Shown: positions 1 through 8,474, counted from the stretch's first letter. The stretch: 38,001 nt of DNA from Chloroflexota bacterium (GCA_013388685.1 JACAET010000060.1:1-38001), one strand, 5' to 3'. Made by a program: numbers and translations. The notes: generated by a model from the letters alone, not told the origin.

Positions 1-132
1 GATTGGTTTCTGCTTTCTTGTTCTCATGGCTCGCAATTCTACGGTAAACTCGGTCTTATCTGACCTGCTTTGCAAGCATACTACGTATCCGAAAAGTTAT
101 TTTTCTGTCAGGACTAAACGACCCGAAAAGGG

Positions 133-179
133 AAAAAACCCGAACAAGCCTCCTGCGGGGAGACCTGTCCGGGTTTTTT
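133..179 (-). terminator. Rho-independent terminator of the channel-fusion gene
   Basis: Arms at 133-153 and 159-179 form a stem of 21 pairs when read on the minus strand. The four or so positions that fail to pair on the plus strand become G-U pairs on the minus strand, so the structure is built for the minus-strand gene that stops at 183. The minus-strand transcript continues past the stem into a U-rich run (rc of 121-138). Bases 1-132 hold nothing else I can support. Confidence 0.9.
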
Positions 180-182
180 GTT

Positions 183-3100
183 TTATTTGCAATTTTGCGC
201 CGGTTCATACCATTCTCCCAAACCGTTCTGAAGGTCTTGTGCCGCTTCCTGGGGCGTAAGATTCTCTGTCACCATGCGGTGCAGGTTTTTGCGAACGATG
301 TCGGCTGCGGTGGGGATTTTGTCCGATATCTCCGTGAACATCCAGCGAATATCGCTTGGATAGTTCCTGATGAGCGACAGGAATTTACTGTCGTCCGGCC
401 CGCTGCTTTCTATCGGTTTATTCTTGTTCAACGGATAGAACCCAGCCAGATTCCGTGAGGTGAGATTTACCGCCTCCTCAGACATCAACCATTCCAAAAA
501 CAGGCGCGCCTCCTGCGGGTGAGGCGAGTCTCTGTTGATGCCGATGGCAATATCAGGCTGAAAGATCACGTAGGTCTCGCTAAAGGCATTTGCCGGAACG
601 GCAAACACGCCCCAGTTGAAACCGGCTTTCTCGGAGACTTTCTGCAAGTCCCAGGAACCGCCGAACAACATCACCGCCTGTTTGTCGAAAAAAAGTTCCT
701 TGCTGGCGTTGGTGCTGATGGTGCCGGCGTTTTCGGGCAGGTAGGGTTTCAGTTCTTCGATGGCGCGGAAGGCATTCACCACCCGCGCGCTGTTGTAGCA
801 CAGGCTGGTGCCGTCGGTGCGCATCATGCGCGCTCGTCCCTCCGGACCGCCCAGGAAATTGGCGGCGATGCTCATGAACATTTCACTGTCCTCCCGCTCG
901 TTCAGTCCATTGGCAATCGGGATGATGTTGGGATTTTGTTGGGAAATTGTCCTTAATATCCCGATGAACTCGTTCCATGTTTTGGGTTCCGTGATGCCGT
1001 ACCTGTCGAAAAGGTCGCGGTTGTAATACACGCCCTGCACCACGCCGACATATGGCACGGCATAAAAAACGCCGACCCGGTTCTTCCACGGCTCGATTTT
1101 TGTTTCGTCATAGTGATCGGTGATGGGAAGATTGTTTAGGGGGGTAAGGTATCGGGCGATGCTCCCGTCCACTGAGAAGGGGCGAACGTACAAGAGATCG
1201 GCTCCCTGCTCGCGGGATAACTGGATGTCCAATATCGAATCGTAATTTACGCTGACAATCGGCTCATGCTCGATGACGATATCCCTGCCGAGCGATTCGG
1301 CGTAGGCATGGAAAGCATCCAGCAGGACCTGGATCTGTTCAGTGTCTTCGGGTCTCCAGGTTGCCAGTTTCAATTTGACGGTGTCGCCGTCGGCGCTTTG
1401 ATCCGTGAGGGACGCCACAGACGAGGGGGGTTCGCGATCGAGGATGAATTCGACCATACGTCTGCTGGACGCGGCTGACTGCGACCCGAGTGCGATCTGC
1501 CCGTTATATACAAAGAACCCCAACCCGAGTACGATCAAAAGGATGGTGGGATAAATCAGCCGTCCGATTGTATTCAGCCTTTTGCGCTGCTCCTGAAAGC
1601 GCTCCTTTTCGTTTTTTTTCTTGGCCTCCTCGCCGAATTTTTCGTAGCGGATGCTGATGGTTTCCAGCAGAACGATGAGCGCCGACATTAAATACGAGGC
1701 ATAAAAGAGGTATTCCATTGCCACCGTGTAGCCGATCTCGGGCAGCGAATCGGCGAGTGTCAAGTGGAAGAAGGCGGTTGTTAACAGCGCCGTGGAGCCG
1801 ACCGCCAGTCTCTCGGAATGTCCGAGGGGGAGGAAAAAGGTGATATAGGCAAGTATCAGGGTCATCAACAACGGAAGCAGACTCTTGATGATGTATTGAA
1901 GCGACGAGCGCTGAACATCCACTTTGATGTTGATCAGGGAATAGTTGGTCGCCACCTTCCGCCCGAAGTTTTGCGGGCTTCCGAAGGTGGAAAAGGTCGG
2001 GAAAACGTCCTGGGTCACTTCGACATGCCTCTCGTCCCAGCCGTAGATCGAATCGAAGGCGCCGTTGTCGCGGAAGTTCTTCAGCAGAACCTCCTCGTTC
2101 TCGTAGCGCATTCCAATCTGATCCACCACATATTGGATGAGGGAGGTATTGGCGTTCTGGTTGCGAAACTCGACGACCAGGTCCTGGTGATCGAAGGGAT
2201 AGGCGTGAAATTGGAACTGGTTTTTGAAGACGCCGCTGATGCGATAGGTCTTCAGGAAGGTGCCATCGGCATTCGCCTCTTCTCGTACGGGCACTTCCTG
2301 CCAGTCGCCTTCCGCGTTCGTGAATACAAAATCGTCCGGCTTGAAATCTTCGTCCTGCTCGTTGGGACGGTAGCGGAACCACAGATAAAAATCCACCTTG
2401 TAGGAGGATGTCTTGATGTCTATTTGCTCGATGCCAAGCAGGTCCACGCCCGCGTAGACCACATTGGCCTTGTAGACGTACGCGCCGTTGACGGTCATGA
2501 TGCGCCCTTTTGCCAATTGTGCGGGCAGATCCTTGATTTCATTAGGTGTCGTAATCGGTTCAAATTGTGTATTCGCGGAGATCAGTTTTCCGCTTTGGTA
2601 AATTCCGAAACGCGCCGCCCGTACGATGTTGCGCGAAGGCTCAAAATAGATGGAGTTGATGATACCCTGTACGCCAGTTTGTCCATCGTCCATGGCAAGC
2701 AGGGCTTTGTAAAGCAGTTCCCGGTCTTGTTCGGTGGCGTCTGCCGCGCCGGTCGCTCTGGAACTGCGAATTCCCGCCATGACCACCAATGCCGCGTCGT
2801 AACCGTTGACCACCAGGTCGCCGGGTTCGTCATTGTATTGCCCCTGAAAATCCCGCCGGAACTGGTTTGCGAAACGATTGGCGCTGTCGAAGATGATCGC
2901 GCGGGTTGCAAGAATGCCGTCCGTGTAATACCCTGGGATCGTTTCCTCCTCCGGTTCTTCACGGATCAGCTCCAGGAAAGCGGGCGTTGTGAGTGAACTC
3001 GCTCCCGCGAGGGGGTAGGAAACGCCTTTTCGTTTCATCCTGACGATCAATTGCGCGGCAGTCTTGTCGTCTGTGGCAATGAAGATCGTGCCGGGGTTGT

Positions 3101-3779
3101 TCGTTTCGGGGTTGGCGGAAATGATGTTCGAGATCGCCGATTCCATGTCTTCTTCGTTTGATGGGCGAACGATTCCCTCGATGGTAATATGACCGCCGAG
3201 ACCTTTGAAGGTGTTCTTGAATTGCCGGGCAAGGGTTTGCCCATAACCGTCGTTCGTTGCGATGACGCTGGCAGTCTCGGCGCCGTTGATCTTTCTCAGA
3301 TAGTTCGCTATATACGCGGCTTCCGACTCGGCGGTATATGTGGTGTTGAAAAAATGGGGATGTTCGAGACTCAATTTTTCAGTGACCGGGGCGACATTGA
3401 GAACCGGAATCCCTGCCTGTTCGTAGATGTCCGCCGCGGCAAGCGAGGTCTCAATGGAGGAATGCCCGATGACGGCAATTGCGCCGCTTTGAGTGATTTC
3501 CTGCGCCTTCAAGATTGCCGTGTTCGCGTCGTTCCCGTCCGTGTACGGCACAACCTGGATGTCAACGCCCCAATAGTCTCGCATCTGGTCAACCGCCAGC
3601 CGGACGCCCGCATACGCGGACTGTGGATTCGGTCTGCCCGCCTCGCCGGGGTTTTCCTCGACAACGGCAATGACAAAAGAACGCGCATCACGCGCCTTCG
3701 GAGAGATGCATCCCGAAAGAAGCCCAGCCAGAATACCGAGTAGCGCTACAACTGAAAAGACTTTGTTTCGACGGTTCAT
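183..3779 (-). CDS. Tripartite receptor-channel: PBP type I + pentameric ligand-gated ion channel + PBP type II
   Basis: The protein has 1198 residues. Seen: signal peptide with lipobox LSGC (Cys24). Residues about 33-405 form a LivK-like type-I periplasmic-binding domain (AVIGHSS near 102, TNDGYG near 175). Residues about 435-625 form a Cys-loop-type extracellular domain, with KVDFYLWFRYRP near 461 and the Pro-loop YPFDHQDLVVEF near 527. Four membrane spans follow: M1 about 629-650 with Pro636, M2 about 656-677 after GHSERL, M3 about 687-709, a charged loop 711-737, and M4 about 740-759. Residues about 801-1198 form a type-II solute-binding (MalE/SBP_bac_1-like) domain. In this channel family both termini lie outside, so both binding domains should face the exterior. 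Inferred: a ligand-gated, possibly cation-selective channel controlled by captured solutes. I chose ATG 3779 because AGAGGA precedes it; a TTG 45 bases upstream lacks such a site. There is no second cistron before the terminator. Confidence 0.88.
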   Translation of the reverse strand: MNRRNKVFSVVALLGILAGLLSGCISPKARDARSFVIAVVEENPGEAGRPNPQSAYAGVRLAVDQMRDYWGVDIQVVPYTDGNDANTAILKAQEITQSGAIAVIGHSSIETSLAAADIYEQAGIPVLNVAPVTEKLSLEHPHFFNTTYTAESEAAYIANYLRKINGAETASVIATNDGYGQTLARQFKNTFKGLGGHITIEGIVRPSNEEDMESAISNIISANPETNNPGTIFIATDDKTAAQLIVRMKRKGVSYPLAGASSLTTPAFLELIREEPEEETIPGYYTDGILATRAIIFDSANRFANQFRRDFQGQYNDEPGDLVVNGYDAALVVMAGIRSSRATGAADATEQDRELLYKALLAMDDGQTGVQGIINSIYFEPSRNIVRAARFGIYQSGKLISANTQFEPITTPNEIKDLPAQLAKGRIMTVNGAYVYKANVVYAGVDLLGIEQIDIKTSSYKVDFYLWFRYRPNEQDEDFKPDDFVFTNAEGDWQEVPVREEANADGTFLKTYRISGVFKNQFQFHAYPFDHQDLVVEFRNQNANTSLIQYVVDQIGMRYENEEVLLKNFRDNGAFDSIYGWDERHVEVTQDVFPTFSTFGSPQNFGRKVATNYSLINIKVDVQRSSLQYIIKSLLPLLMTLILAYITFFLPLGHSERLAVGSTALLTTAFFHLTLADSLPEIGYTVAMEYLFYASYLMSALIVLLETISIRYEKFGEEAKKKNEKERFQEQRKRLNTIGRLIYPTILLIVLGLGFFVYNGQIALGSQSAASSRRMVEFILDREPPSSVASLTDQSADGDTVKLKLATWRPEDTEQIQVLLDAFHAYAESLGRDIVIEHEPIVSVNYDSILDIQLSREQGADLLYVRPFSVDGSIARYLTPLNNLPITDHYDETKIEPWKNRVGVFYAVPYVGVVQGVYYNRDLFDRYGITEPKTWNEFIGILRTISQQNPNIIPIANGLNEREDSEMFMSIAANFLGGPEGRARMMRTDGTSLCYNSARVVNAFRAIEELKPYLPENAGTISTNASKELFFDKQAVMLFGGSWDLQKVSEKAGFNWGVFAVPANAFSETYVIFQPDIAIGINRDSPHPQEARLFLEWLMSEEAVNLTSRNLAGFYPLNKNKPIESSGPDDSKFLSLIRNYPSDIRWMFTEISDKIPTAADIVRKNLHRMVTENLTPQEAAQDLQNGLGEWYEPAQNCK

Positions 3780-4157
3780 ATTTCCTCTAAGACACTGTTT
3801 CTTGGTTTGCCGCAAGGAACACAAAGGTTTGAGAGTCAGGACGGACGCAAAACTCCCAAGATTTGACCGCTGACCACCGACCAGGGTTTGTCGTCAGCGG
3901 TCAAAAGCTGAACAACGAATGATTTTGCATACGTCCAAAGATTTTGAAAGGCGAAATCGGTGTAATGCCGTGAAATTCGCGGCTGAAACGGTTTGAAAGA
4001 CATTTTGACACCGTTCCCGCACTCATCGGCAACATTCCCTGCTGTGAAAACAGCCACCTGACGGTTGGCGACGCTGAGGATTGTTGCCTCACCAGGTTTA
4101 ACACCCCATTGCCGGGTGAGGATGTGAGAGATTTTTTAATTTCACTCGCCGCTTACT
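3780..4157. other. Intergenic stretch with dispersed-repeat fragments
   Basis: No convincing gene is present in these 378 bases; short open frames have no family features and poor starts. The stretch holds a perfect 13-bp inverted repeat (3862-3905) and, at about 3807-3830, a fragment of the kind CCGCAAGGAACACAAAGG. I recall such sequences as dispersed intergenic repeats in many bacteria. An imperfect hairpin at about 4089-4125 could end the SH3 lipoprotein transcript, but it has no U-tract on that strand. Confidence 0.5.
3862..3905. repeat. Perfect inverted repeat, GACCGCTGAC family
   Basis: The arms 3862-3874 (TTTGACCGCTGAC) and 3893-3905 are perfectly complementary over 13 bp with an 18-base spacer. 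The same core GACCGCTGACC with an inverted partner appears at 17942-17986, inside the DUF1786 gene. The two copies suggest a small dispersed palindromic repeat rather than a gene-specific terminator, and there is no T-run on either side. Confidence 0.7.
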
Positions 4158-4955
4158 TCAAGGCGCGGGCCACGGAATGACCGCCGGCTGGGAAAAGCCG
4201 TGCTTTTCGACGGTGTAGATGACGCCTTGCGAGGGAAACGGACAGCCCGCTTCATCCTTGACCGTGTAACGGGTCGTAAATTGATCGGGATACGAAAATG
4301 TCCACCACAAATATGCGCCATCCTGACAGACAAACGCTTCGATCAGGTAGCCGCGGTCGTCGTCTTTCGTCATGACAACCTGATCCCAATAAATGGTCAC
4401 CTTGTTCCCATCCCGCACGGCGTAGACGTTTTTCGGCGGTCCATACATGTTGGTGCCGATGGCTTGCAAATTCAACTCTCGATATGCGATCAGGGAGACA
4501 TCTCCCGCCACATTCACCACAGACGGGGCGACCCAGCAGGAATAATTCAGTTTGTCGAATTTCACATACAGCCAGCTGCTGTAGCGAAACCGCCCGCGCA
4601 CTGTGCCGGTATCGCCGGCATACAGATCTGCCGCATGAAGATAGGCAACCGAGGGACCGTAACGGCAGTGCGCCTGCTTGTTGACTGTCACGGTTGGGAA
4701 GGCGTAGGTGGGTGTGGCGGTGACGGTGGGCGTAAGGCTCGGCGCGGGCGTTAAAGTCTCCGTTGGGGTCAGGGTGAAAGTGGCGGTGAGGGTTTCAGTG
4801 GGAAGGCGGGTGTGGGTGGCTGACGGGGTCTCCATTGTTGGGGTGGCGGATGCGGCAAAATCTGCCGTTGCGCTCGCCCGCACCTCGGCGGAAGGTATAT
4901 TGCAGGAGACAAGCGACACTACAAACAAAAACATCAGTGGACATAAACGCTTCAT
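4158..4955 (-). CDS. Lipoprotein with Thr/Pro-rich linker and SH3b-like domain
   Basis: 265 residues. The N-terminus is a short hydrophobic signal ending in a lipobox-like LVSC (Cys18), so lipidation and surface exposure are expected. Residues about 35-85 form a low-complexity linker of repeated T, P and A, typical of tethered surface proteins. Residues about 92-150 resemble a bacterial SH3 (SH3b) fold, with CRYGPSVAYL at its start and a repeated aromatic/Gly pattern ending in a tryptophan strand. The C-terminal 100 residues are beta-rich, with three cysteines, and I do not recognise them. The start follows AAGAGGAA at good spacing and lies 12 bases after the deacetylase stop, so the two genes are probably one transcript. 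The function is unknown; wall or surface binding is the likely role of the SH3b part. Confidence 0.75.
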   Translation of the reverse strand: MKRLCPLMFLFVVSLVSCNIPSAEVRASATADFAASATPTMETPSATHTRLPTETLTATFTLTPTETLTPAPSLTPTVTATPTYAFPTVTVNKQAHCRYGPSVAYLHAADLYAGDTGTVRGRFRYSSWLYVKFDKLNYSCWVAPSVVNVAGDVSLIAYRELNLQAIGTNMYGPPKNVYAVRDGNKVTIYWDQVVMTKDDDRGYLIEAFVCQDGAYLWWTFSYPDQFTTRYTVKDEAGCPFPSQGVIYTVEKHGFSQPAVIPWPAP

Positions 4956-4967
4956 TCGAGTTCCTCT

Positions 4968-5993
4968 TCAGGTTGGAAATGCCGATAGAAATACCAGAAT
5001 GTTACGCCCAAGCGCCTCATTGGCGTATCCCCCTTCCATCACAATGACGGTCGGCAACTCCAGCGATGCAATTCGATTTCCAATTTCCCCGATTCCCTGC
5101 GCCGACACTGTGAATGTGCCGAGCGGATCGTCGGCGTAAATATCCATGCCCGCAGAAACCACCAACGCTCTGGGTTTGAACGCGCGGATTAAATCCAGGG
5201 CTTGGTTGAGCGTTTGCAGGTATTCGGCATCGCCCGTCCCTCTGGGGAGCGGGAAGTTGTGATGAAACCCCAGTCCCCTCCCTCTGCCGCGCTCATCGGC
5301 AAAGCCAGCAAAATGCGGATACTCGAAATCGGGGTCGGCATGGATGGAGAGGGTCAGCACGTCATCGCGCTCGTAGAAGATGTCCTGCGTGCCGTTTCCG
5401 GCGTGATAATCAATATCAAGGACGGCAACGCGTCCCTTCGAGGAAAGCCATTGTGCGGCAACCGCCGCGTTGTTCATGAAGCAATAGCCGCCCGCGTAAT
5501 CCCTGCCGGCGTGATGCCCCGGCGGACGACACAAGGCAAACGCCGGGCGTTCCTCCTCCACCACCGCCCGCGCCGCGCTCAGGGCGCAATGGGCGGACGC
5601 ACGCGCCGCGGGGTAAGTCCCTTCCATGATGCAGGCGCTCAAGTCCATGATGTGGTAACCTGCGCGTCCCAGCAGCGATTTGGGTCTCCTCGCTGATCTC
5701 CGCAGGGCGAAGGTGGCAGGTATCAGCGTGGAGGGGTCCTGGGGGGCGGAATCCAGCCACTCGGTCCAGGCGGAGGCGAGAAAATCCAGATATTCCCGGT
5801 CATGCACGGCAAGGATGGGTTCGAGTCCGGGATCCAGCGGTTCGCAAAATTCCGCCCAGCCTGCACCTCGCAGGGCATCCGCAATCCGATTCGCACGGTC
5901 GGGGTTTTCGAGATATGGCACACGCAATCCTCCGTCGAACACCTCGAATGGGGGAGTGTGCCCGCGATGTGCTTGGGAAAAGAAGACCTTCAT
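4968..5993 (-). CDS. Acetylpolyamine amidohydrolase / class II histone-deacetylase-family enzyme
   Basis: 341 residues, the usual length for bacterial acetylpolyamine amidohydrolases. This family removes acetyl groups from acetylated polyamines or lysines using zinc. The signature parts are in order: RPPGHHAG (156-163) with the His160/His161 pair, DIDYHAGNGTQ (193-203) supplying zinc ligands Asp195 and His197, SAGMD with the third ligand Asp284, and MEGGY with catalytic Tyr323. The usual DxDxHHGNG has Ala in place of the second His, a position outside the metal ligands. ATG 5993 is preceded by GGAGG. The gene heads a two-gene transcript with the SH3b lipoprotein and faces the nitroreductase across 53 bases containing an inverted repeat. 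Polyamine versus other acetyl-amide substrate cannot be decided here. Confidence 0.88.
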   Translation of the reverse strand: MKVFFSQAHRGHTPPFEVFDGGLRVPYLENPDRANRIADALRGAGWAEFCEPLDPGLEPILAVHDREYLDFLASAWTEWLDSAPQDPSTLIPATFALRRSARRPKSLLGRAGYHIMDLSACIMEGTYPAARASAHCALSAARAVVEEERPAFALCRPPGHHAGRDYAGGYCFMNNAAVAAQWLSSKGRVAVLDIDYHAGNGTQDIFYERDDVLTLSIHADPDFEYPHFAGFADERGRGRGLGFHHNFPLPRGTGDAEYLQTLNQALDLIRAFKPRALVVSAGMDIYADDPLGTFTVSAQGIGEIGNRIASLELPTVIVMEGGYANEALGRNILVFLSAFPT

Positions 5994-6006
5994 TGCGCCT
6001 CCGTAA

Positions 6007-6028
6007 GATACAATACAACAATTGTATC
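6007..6028. promoter_or_regulatory. Candidate operator between divergent genes
   Basis: A perfect 8-bp inverted repeat, GATACAAT (6007-6014) and ATTGTATC (6021-6028) with a 6-base spacer, lies midway in the 53-base gap between the divergent deacetylase and nitroreductase genes. Its size and symmetry suit a dimeric repressor acting on both promoters. TACAAT within it could be a -10 element for the plus strand. No regulator gene is adjacent. Confidence 0.5.
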
Positions 6029-6046
6029 AATAGTGCGGAGGAACCC

Positions 6047-6607
6047 ATGGAACTGTTCGAAGCCATTCATACCCGACAAACACAAGGCAAGGTAAAACCG
6101 GATGCCCTGCCGAAGGAAACGATCGAAAAGCTCTTGCATGCGGCTGTTCAGGCGCCCAATCACCATAAAGTGCGTCCCTGGCGCTTCGTCGTTCTGACCG
6201 GGGATGGACGCAAACGACTTGGCGATGTCATGGCCGCCTCTCAAGCGGACCGTAAACCTGACCTGCCGCCCGAAGCCCTGGATAAAACCCGGTCTCTCCC
6301 ACTTCGAGCACCGGTGGTGATTGCCGTGGGCGTGGACAAACCGACCGAGGGAAAAGTGCTCGAAATCGAAAATGTGTGTGCCGCTTCTGCAGCGTGCCAG
6401 AACATTCTGCTTGCCGCCCATGGGTTGGGACTTGGCGCGATCTGGCGCACCGGCGAATGGGCGCGAGATGCGAAGGTGAAAGAATTCCTCGGATTTAACC
6501 CCGATCAGCACATCGTCGGTTTTATTTATGTAGGCTACCCCGAATTTGTTCCCGACCCGCCGGAACGTCCGTCGTTCGAGGACCGAACACTTTGGTTGGA
6601 GGCATAG
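6047..6607 (+). CDS. Nitroreductase-family flavoprotein, YdjA-like
   Basis: 186 residues. The family binds FMN as a homodimer and reduces nitro groups or other electron acceptors with NAD(P)H. Seen: an N-terminal TRQT segment where the FMN-phosphate arginine sits, APNHHKVRPWRF (36-47), which parallels the APDHKSMQPWHF region of E. coli YdjA as I recall it, and GLGLGAIWRTG (126-136) followed by IVGFIYVGYP near 156. This short, compact form without long insertions is the YdjA/TdsD-like type. The start at ATG 6047 is set by GCGGAGGA just upstream; an in-frame upstream extension would run back into the facing gene. The physiological substrate is unknown. Confidence 0.88.
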   Translation: MELFEAIHTRQTQGKVKPDALPKETIEKLLHAAVQAPNHHKVRPWRFVVLTGDGRKRLGDVMAASQADRKPDLPPEALDKTRSLPLRAPVVIAVGVDKPTEGKVLEIENVCAASAACQNILLAAHGLGLGAIWRTGEWARDAKVKEFLGFNPDQHIVGFIYVGYPEFVPDPPERPSFEDRTLWLEA

Positions 6608-6650
6608 ACCCAGGGTAGCGACACCGCGCAGAACGGCGGAACCGGTTGGG

Positions 6651-8438
6651 TCAATCCACCGTCAGCGTCTTGGACAAATTTCGCGGGAAATCGGGATCGA
6701 AGCCGCGCATTACGCTCATGTGATACGATAGGAGTTGCAGCGGCAACACGCCGAGCGGGGCGGCAATCTGCGGGTCCGATTTGGGGATGACGATCAGGTC
6801 GTCGGCGTTGGCGCGCAGGCGCGGGTCGTCCTCAGCGATGACAATCGTGCGCGCGCCGCGCACCTTGACCTCGTTGAGTCCGCTGATGATGAGCGGCACG
6901 TCGTTGGGTCCCGCAACGAAGAGGATCGGGAAGCCCTTGCTCACCGCCGAGAGCGGTCCGTGTTTGAACTCGGTCGAGAGCATCCCTTCGCAGTGGGCGT
7001 AGGTGATTTCCTTCAACTTCAGCGCGCCTTCGAGCGCGATGGGGTAGGTCGCGCCGTAGCCGAGACAGTACAGGTCGTTCCACTCGTTGATTTCCTTGGC
7101 AAGCGCTTCGACCTGCGGCGCGGTCTGGGCGAGAGTCTGCTCCATCAGTTCGGGAATCCGCTCCAGGTCAGAAGTGAGGCGGTTTGCCATCCGATAGGCA
7201 AGATACAGGAAGGTGATCACCTGATTGGTGAACGTTTTGGTGGCAGGCACGCTGATTTCGTAGCCGCAGCATAACGGCAGGCAGAACGAAGTCGCTTTGG
7301 TCAGCGTCGAGCCGACCACATTCGCCAGCCCAAAGCAGGTCATGCCGCGCGCTTCGGCGGCTTCGAGCGCGTTCAGCACGTCTTTGGTTTCGCCCGACTG
7401 GCTGACGAAAATCCCCACGTCCTGATAACCGACGGTGGGCGCGTATTGCGCGATGAACTGCGGCGCCAGCACAGGGATGGCGGCGCGCCCCGCCAGTTGA
7501 GCGAGATAGACCGAGCCGACCGCCGCGGCGTGGTAACTCGTGCCGCAGCCGATGAGATACAGATGACGGGCGTTCTTCATTTTCTCGATTACCGTCTCGA
7601 TCTCAGGGCTGGCATCCAGTAAGTGGATTAACTCACGCGCCACCTGACTCTGCTCGTGGATTTCCTTCAACATGAAATGCGGATACCCGCCCTTCTGCAC
7701 CGCGTCCATCGACTCCGTAACGGTTTCCGGCATTCGATCAATCTTTTTCCCATCCTTGACCGAGCGCACTTCGACATGATCTGCCCACAACGTGACGATC
7801 TCCCCATCCTGCGGGCGGATGACCGTGCGGGTGAGTGGCAGAATGGATGGCAGGTCCGACGAGACGCAGGTGAAGCCCTCGCCGAGTCCCACCACCATGC
7901 CCGAACCTTTTTTGAAGGCGTAGAGTTTATCGTCGCCCGCGCGCCCGATGACGAAGGCATAATCGCCCTGCAGGTCGCCGTACGCCAGACGGATGGCGTC
8001 AATGAACTCGTAGCCGCGGTTGAGGTAACGCTCCACCGCATGGACGCAGGTCTCACCGTCGTTCTGCGAACGGACGGTGAGCCCCTCGGCGATGAACTGC
8101 TCGCGCAGCTCGACGTTGTTGACCACGTTGCCGTTGTGCGCGCCGACTAAATCACCATCGGAGTCGAGATGCGGCTGCGCGTTGACCTGTGAAGGTTCGC
8201 CAAATGTCGCCCAGCGTAACTGCACGATGCCGCGCTGTCCGCGCAGTTCGGCAAAGTTATATTTTGCCGCCACTTCCTCCACTTTCCCAACGTCCTTGCG
8301 CAAATCAATCTTGCTTCCGTTCAGCGCCGCCGCGCCGACCGAATCGTAGCCGCGGTAGGTCAATCGCTCTGCCGCCGCGATGAGGATGGGTCCGATGGCT
8401 TCTTCTTTGCTCGTTACGTAACCGAAAATTCCGCACAT
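6651..8438 (-). CDS. glmS: Glutamine--fructose-6-phosphate aminotransferase (isomerising)
   Basis: 595 residues, normal for GlmS. It makes glucosamine-6-phosphate from fructose-6-phosphate and glutamine, the first step toward UDP-GlcNAc for the cell wall. The mature protein begins MCGIFGYV, so Cys2 is the N-terminal nucleophile of the class II glutaminase. The glutaminase domain has TYRGYDS near 27 and NGNVVNN near 102. Two SIS sugar-isomerase domains follow, with CGTSYHAA, SQSGETKDV and EFKHGPLS, ending in LSKTLTVD. I reject 46 extra upstream codons because GlmS must start at MCGIF and AGGAG lies 11 bases before it. A 24-codon relative of its 5' end recurs in the chimeric mini-gene at 13142-13300. 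Confidence 0.97.
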   Translation of the reverse strand: MCGIFGYVTSKEEAIGPILIAAAERLTYRGYDSVGAAALNGSKIDLRKDVGKVEEVAAKYNFAELRGQRGIVQLRWATFGEPSQVNAQPHLDSDGDLVGAHNGNVVNNVELREQFIAEGLTVRSQNDGETCVHAVERYLNRGYEFIDAIRLAYGDLQGDYAFVIGRAGDDKLYAFKKGSGMVVGLGEGFTCVSSDLPSILPLTRTVIRPQDGEIVTLWADHVEVRSVKDGKKIDRMPETVTESMDAVQKGGYPHFMLKEIHEQSQVARELIHLLDASPEIETVIEKMKNARHLYLIGCGTSYHAAAVGSVYLAQLAGRAAIPVLAPQFIAQYAPTVGYQDVGIFVSQSGETKDVLNALEAAEARGMTCFGLANVVGSTLTKATSFCLPLCCGYEISVPATKTFTNQVITFLYLAYRMANRLTSDLERIPELMEQTLAQTAPQVEALAKEINEWNDLYCLGYGATYPIALEGALKLKEITYAHCEGMLSTEFKHGPLSAVSKGFPILFVAGPNDVPLIISGLNEVKVRGARTIVIAEDDPRLRANADDLIVIPKSDPQIAAPLGVLPLQLLSYHMSVMRGFDPDFPRNLSKTLTVD

Positions 8439-8474
8439 GGAATGGGTTTCTCCTGTTGGATCCTGTTTTTTAGG

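Noticed and set aside
1818..2996. Plus-strand frame of 392 codons opposite the channel fusion
   Set aside because: Antisense shadow without recognisable domains or a ribosome-binding site; the minus strand carries the Cys-loop domain and membrane spans.
3836..4104. Small minus-strand genes in the 3.8-4.1 kb gap
   Set aside because: They cross the inverted repeat, overlap each other in different frames and have no motif or start signal.
6607..6652. Terminator between nitroreductase and glmS
   Set aside because: Only a 6-bp GACCCA/TGGGTC match with a long loop and no T-run.
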